Below, piece by piece: positions 60,101-64,000 of a DNA stretch of 64,000 nucleotides. Below the pieces are notes generated by a model, which saw only the letters and a list, made by a program, of their open reading frames with translations, was not told the DNA's origin and searched no databases. Location: assembly GCA_963573305.1 (NCBI GenBank), contig OY754329.1, forward strand, positions 83,138,576 to 83,202,575, given 5' to 3'. Source of the stretch: Pyrrhosoma nymphula. Its lineage: Eukaryota > Arthropoda > Insecta > Odonata > Coenagrionidae. The position numbers were made by a program, and so were the translations under genes. Every line of letters begins with the position of its first letter. The stretch's first letter is position 1.

Positions 60101-60610
60101 TATATTTCTTCCGGTACATCTTGAGGACCTCGTCCATTTCCTCATGGTCGAGGCCCGTAATAAACATTCACCGGTACCATAATCGGACCCAGAGGTTTCA
60201 TGCTATCTTAAACACGGCTATTTCTTTGAACTGCCAAACGCCCCTCACTTGTCTTCCAGTCCTGTGCGGGAACTTCATGCACGCTACCGTTTGAGCTGTT
60301 CAATACATTGCTCATGAGGTTTTAGCTTCTAGTAGTAGAGCGTAACTCTAAATTTCCTTAATTGGACCATTTCATTCTGCTATTTTCAAAAATATCTCTC
60401 CTTAAAATTCATAGTTCCTTTGACGCGATACCGAGTCTTCTGAAGGTCCGATGCGAAGTCAAGTTCCGGGAGCCATTGCTAAGTTGTTTCAGAATTACAA
60501 TTACGTATTCTTCCAGCGTGTTCCCAGCCACAAATATGAATGGGAGAACGAGCAAAAAATACACTGTAAGTGTAAAATGCATCACTGAAGAAAGACGCCT
60601 TAATGTCACT
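57105..60610 (-). pseudogene. Unidentified, broken minus-strand coding region
   Basis: Several minus-strand open pieces with protein-like composition lie in order, separated by stops or frame changes. They are 60609-60409 (start), about 60110-59870 (includes DANGYWNTVKILTVDAHLGN), 58888-58643, 57706-57476 and 57341-57111. The first has a start and a signal-peptide-like core: LTVYFLLVLPFIFVAGN, followed by LSNGSRNLTS with two N-glycosylation sequons. The later pieces carry Cys and N-glycosylation sites. I cannot name the family; an arthropod chemosensory (ionotropic) receptor pseudogene is one weak possibility. Alternatively these are unrelated chance frames. Confidence 0.3.
60409..60609 (-). 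pseudogene. Signal-peptide-bearing N-terminal fragment
   Basis: 66 codons. A second Met ten residues in (MHFTLTVYFLLVLPFIFVAG) gives a classic signal peptide: a short n-region, a hydrophobic core of about 15 and a small residue at the likely cleavage site. After cleavage, NTLEEYVIVILKQLSNGS would be the mature N-terminus. The frame ends at a stop at 60409, with no donor site obvious, so it is either a first exon that is cut short or the start of a pseudogene. Confidence 0.35.
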
Positions 60611-61406
60611 TAAACTGAAACGCGCAAAAGAAGAGAAATATCCATTAGTAAATGTAACCTAAAGGCTAAGGATTATATAAAACGATACCATTTACGGCGT
60701 GCCCGCGAGAAAAATTCACCTCATTTAACAATGCATCTCCCCCTTTCCAAAAAAGCTTAAAAAAACCAGCAATCAAAAGTGGTTAGCCTGAAAAATTATC
60801 GTTATGATAACCGACTACACTTCGGGTACTCCTCTGGGACGATCCCTACCTTTGCTGAGGTCATATCTTGTCAGTCGTCCAGCGTTGCCCCTACCTGGAA
60901 TCAATAGAGAAGGGATCAGTAAAATTTTTGAAATTTTAAATGCAAAATTTTGCGTTATTCCAGAAGCGGTATATTATGCTCTGGAGGAGAAGCGAGATTT
61001 TACATCAGTGCAGTAAATTTTTGTCTTAAAACTTAGGCAGCCAACTACATAAATAATATTTCCCCGTATTTTCCAAAAGAAATGTCTCTGCGTTTAACCG
61101 CAAGTTTTTTATTTGCTAAATCTAAAACTAAGTGATTCCCCATTCTCTTTTCGTCACAATTCTAAAAATACCGACTACCGTAGAATTTATCTCGCAATCA
61201 TTTTTCTTTTTTTCGTAAATTTAATAGTTTTTTTTTCCTTCTGTAAACTTTATTTCATTTTTAATAAATTAACGCGTTGATATTGCATGTACTCAAAGAC
61301 TGTGAGGCCGATGTAAGCTTACGACAATAAACGTTTGCTATTTGCAACAGTCAAGTCTACCAAGTGACATTCACTCTCGTTTTCTTTCCACGACAGTCAA
61401 TCTGAA
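60611..61406. other. Gene-free stretch
   Basis: AT-rich; nothing recognised. Confidence 0.4.
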
Positions 61407-61454
61407 ACACAAAAATTATATATATATATATATTATATATAATAATTTTTGTGT
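61407..61454. repeat. AT-rich hairpin around a TA microsatellite
   Basis: ACACAAAAATTA and its exact complement TAATTTTTGTGT bound a (TA)n core, giving a self-complementary segment of about 48 nt. More TATATA runs follow to about 61510. Confidence 0.8.
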
Positions 61455-61599
61455 ATTTATATATAAACTATTATATTATGTATATTATTACAAAATTATA
61501 TACACTTAAAACATAAAACTCACTACAATTCCATGCAGATTTTGAAAATTAAAAAAAAATTAAAGAGCAAAAAATAAACAATACTGCCTATGGTGAACA

Positions 61600-62260
61600 G
61601 TAACATTATTCGAGACGTCGTTATAGCTGTTTCGGTCCCGAATAATGTTTGGAAAAAATTACAATTTAAAATGCCGGTCCTACAAACTTTCAATATGTTT
61701 AAGATTTGGTCTACCTAGCACAGGGTTTCTAATATATCATGTACATCTTCGGAGAAGTGGCTTCGAATTTACTCAGTATATTGAGCCTATTCTTCAATCT
61801 TCGCCGTGTAGGTAATTCCCATCCCAATTCTTTATCAAGCATCGACACACAGTCAAATTTTACATAACATCTCTTTTAAAAATAGCTGCTCGCTATCTAC
61901 TTCAGATTTCATGCCTGCTTCGTAAGTATCCCAAATACTAGACGCGTATTCTAAGTATGGTCTAACTAGAGAAAAATAACAGCGCTCTAATTTTCTCATC
62001 CCATTTCCCTAAATATTATTTTAGTTAGTCGTAGCTCTCTGTTAGCTTGACCGGATTTATTACCGGATTGTTTACTCCAAAATACGTGCAGAGTAATTGT
62101 GACACCTTAGTATTCAACAGGTTCTACTCTGACAATTTCCACTTTTTTAATTCTGCAAAATCGTCCTGCGGTATTTTTCTTTCCCCTTTTGTTGACTTCC
62201 ACGAATTTGTTTTAGGTTTAGTTACAACTGATATTTTTCGCTTCAAGCTTGGAATGCTAC
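61600..62260 (-). pseudogene. LINE reverse-transcriptase C-terminal region (jockey/CR1-like)
   Basis: The minus strand, with frame changes, reads KVEIVRVEPVEY.GVTITLH (about 62140), KSGQANREL..LTKIIF, then ERCYFSLVRPYLEYASSIWD (61987-61928) and TYEAGMKSEVDSEQLFLKE (61927-61871). VEYLGV.I and LVRPYLEYAS.VWDP are hallmark blocks of jockey/CR1-type RT thumbs. The protein then decays. It is 5'-truncated and inactive. It may be from the same broad group as family D, but no overlap allows a check. Confidence 0.75.
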
Positions 62261-62574
62261 TGAATCCTAAGCTAATAATATGTCCCTGCCTTCCGTTTTC
62301 AAAATCTCTCTTTATACAACTACTTCGTCAGAAAATAGTTAATTTTCACTGTTAAAGTGCCACCGTTCCCATTAACATTACATCGAACAAGTGTTTCTGC
62401 GAAATGTTGCCAAATATTGCCAAAACGTTTTTGCTTTAACTTATCAACTCGGCAGCTGACTCTGCGGTTCCCATAATATAAATTTGTATAAATCTTTCAT
62501 CATCCCACAATATTAATGTGTTTTATGTATAACTTAACCTTTTTCACGATCCCCCTTATCTAGATAATATTATC
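62261..62574. other. Gene-free stretch
   Basis: AT-rich; nothing recognised between the two LINE remnants. Confidence 0.4.
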
Positions 62575-62860
62575 TAGAAAATACCCTACAAGCCACCTCA
62601 GGGGTGTGAGGCAGGGGGTGAGTAATCACCAACATGCATTACACTATACCCTAAAGTTAGTGTAACTACGACTAATTATGCATCAGCATAAATCGCTAAT
62701 TCTTGTTACGAGGCGAAGCCTCATAAGCATTCACTACTACACTACAGATATTATCACTATGGAGAGGGACCGTAAATATATATGTATTTTACAACTACAC
62801 AAATGGACAGAGACTCAAGACTTATGTAGAAAACATGCACGGCGTGCTGTTAGCATGTCA
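62575..62860 (-). repeat. LINE family D 3' UTR, best minus copy
   Basis: Complement of 17210-17485: CTACAAGCCACCTCAGGGGT, AATCACCAACATGCATTACA, GCGAAGCCTCATAAGCATTC, GTATTTTACAACTACACAAA and CATGCACGGCGTGCTGTTAG occur in order. The copies share all major blocks, so the family must have been amplified by retrotransposition. Confidence 0.75.
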
Positions 62861-63187
62861 TCCCAGTGCAATGGCTATCAGTTTTATTAATATTTGCACA
62901 CGGATGTATTCAAAATCTTTTCCAATGGCGGACCTGTCCCTCGTCTCACACTTTACCTGGAATACCCTCCGTCACGCATCACCTGCCCATTCCAAATCCT
63001 GTGCAGAGAGAGAGAGGGAGAGATAGAGGTGAAATCCCTGTGTAAACTGGGCAACGAATTGCAAAAATGTCCCGTTATCAATGATCACTTGATAAAAGAG
63101 TGCGTTGAGGATGACAGTTACACTTCCTTTATATATTAAACGGTGCTTGCAGAGGTCGAAGGTTATAAGGTTGCATGGCAGGAGAAT

Positions 63188-63209
63188 AAGTGTGGAACAA
63201 GTGTTTTAG
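63188..63209 (+). promoter_or_regulatory. Possible snRNA proximal sequence element
   Basis: TGTGGAACAAGTGTTTTAG lies upstream of the U1-like RNA and resembles the 3' half of insect PSEA (AACTGGTTTTAG type). It ends about 61 bases before the predicted +1, roughly 20 bases further than usual in Drosophila. The match is partial. Confidence 0.3.
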
Positions 63210-63269
63210 TCGTCGCTATCGTTGAAATCGCAGTGGTGGCCCCGGGTCGGGTGTGACGCAGGTGTAGCC

Positions 63270-63433
63270 ATACTTACCTGGCGCAGGGGTTGTAACCATG
63301 ATCCGCAAGGTGGTTCCCCCGGGACGAGGCTTGCCCATTGCACTCCGGGCGGGCTGACTCCTGCGATTGCCCCAAATGTGGGTAACTCGGGCGTATAATT
63401 TTTGGTAGTAGGGACTGCGTTCGCGCCGTCCCT
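63270..63433 (+). ncRNA. U1: U1 spliceosomal snRNA (possible variant or pseudogene)
   Basis: U1 pairs with 5' splice sites as the first step of spliceosome assembly. The full 164-nt form is present. It begins ATACTTACCTGG (the 5'-splice-site-pairing end). Stem-loop II has the U1A-binding loop ATTGCACTCC. Stem-loop III has CCCCAAATGTGGG, the Sm site is ATAATTTTTGG, and stem-loop IV is GGGACTGCGTTCGCGC..GTCCC. Stem-loop I is odd: the U1-70K loop, normally GATCAYGAAG, reads GATCCGCAAG, and two extra bases (GT) lie in the 5' side of the stem (GGTTGTAACC). There is no poly(A) tail, so it is not a retro-copy with obvious marks. It is either a diverged expressed variant or a decaying gene copy. Confidence 0.88.
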
Positions 63434-64000
63434 CAATTATCTGGTAATTTTGGAGATAATATTGTGCTATATATATATATCTTCCTATCCTTTGATTAGA
63501 ATCACCTAGGAAAATCAACCAACTGTTAGTAGTGGAGCTTAAAATTCCGATTACTCGCTCAAGATGCCGATTTCCTGTCGTTTGCTATATTTATTCTTTT
63601 ATATACGTCGTTACAATACCTAGCTGATTTCTTCTGGACTTCTCAAGCTTTTTAATGTGCTCCTTTAGTGGTCTTGTAAATCCCCTTTAGATTCCTCATT
63701 ACCCAATTCAGGGATTTAATGGCCTTCCCCTTTAAAGGGACACCTGTATGGAGGCACCAAAAATGTGTGTGATTTCACATAGATAAGAACAGCTTGCACT
63801 TCTTAAAATATATTTCACTGATGATATTATTTGATACTTTTCCTCGTGTACTTTTTTATTTTACATTACATCTACAAAACTTCCCCTTCTAACTGACTGT
63901 CAATTTATGCACAGTAGATTTGGGTTTTCGATACTCAAAACTGCTGACGTAATACCTTACCGTTTCAACTGTAACCATAGACTAGATCTTAAAACGACCA
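63434..64000. other. Gene-free stretch downstream of U1
   Basis: A TATATATATATATC microsatellite lies at 63468-63481; the rest is AT-rich. No second snRNA copy or coding sequence is visible before the window ends. Confidence 0.4.

Noticed and set aside
61407..61510. Origin-like or scaffold-attachment AT element
   Set aside because: A TA microsatellite with a hairpin is enough to explain it; no independent evidence of function.
1..64000. CRISPR arrays, operons, bacterial promoters or riboswitches
   Set aside because: Nothing prokaryotic is visible; transposon types and U1 snRNA show a eukaryotic nuclear genome.

Overview
This window looks like intergenic or intronic DNA from a repeat-rich arthropod nuclear genome, most likely an insect. 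Evidence: no dense coding, long AT-rich stretches, many decayed metazoan-type transposons, tRNA-derived SINEs, and one U1 snRNA-like gene whose 3' stem-loop (GCGTTCGCGCCGTCCC) is of insect type. I see no intact host protein-coding gene. What can be read is mostly old mobile elements in layers. Species and chromosome cannot be told from the sequence.

Layout. 1-9 kb: a fold-back MITE (42-355), fragments of low-copy repeats, a LINE tail (3.7-4.0 kb), a hAT-like terminus (4057) and long unannotated AT-rich DNA. 9.2-12.8 kb: a nearly full-length but frameshifted non-LTR retrotransposon (endonuclease, reverse transcriptase, C-terminal tail), split by a second LINE inserted in the opposite orientation (about 11.78-12.45 kb). 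13-22.9 kb: a second fold-back element, tRNA-like SINE heads, the 3' end of another LINE family, a 277-bp MITE (19904-20180) and a near-complete hairpin element (21097-21295). 22,961-29,030: a complete but dead Ty3/gypsy-type LTR retrotransposon with both LTRs and a short target-site duplication. It carries a 416-bp LINE tail inside the RT gene with an exact 11-bp duplication, and a 412-bp palindrome-rich insert inside gag.

29-44 kb: mostly anonymous DNA with CpG-richer patches, a SINE, one possible exon (39,451-39,579), second copies of several low-copy repeats and an isolated 55-nt hairpin (41,970). 44-50.5 kb is a transposon graveyard: at least seven LINE 3' fragments and several copies of one tRNA-derived SINE family, in both orientations. 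50.5-61 kb is sparse: a LINE tail, a 45-bp near-palindrome (55,261) and a set of unidentified, broken minus-strand reading frames (57.1-60.6 kb) that begin with a signal-peptide-like segment. 61-63.2 kb holds two minus-strand LINE remnants. 63,270-63,433 is the U1 snRNA-like gene, with intact stem-loops II-IV and Sm site but an altered stem-loop I loop.

The elements do not form a pathway. Their relations are nesting (LINE in LINE, LINE in gypsy, palindromic insert in gypsy) and shared families. The item most worth testing for function is the U1-like locus. The best structural findings are the fold-back elements and the palindromic insert in the gypsy gag. I found no convincing new biological system.
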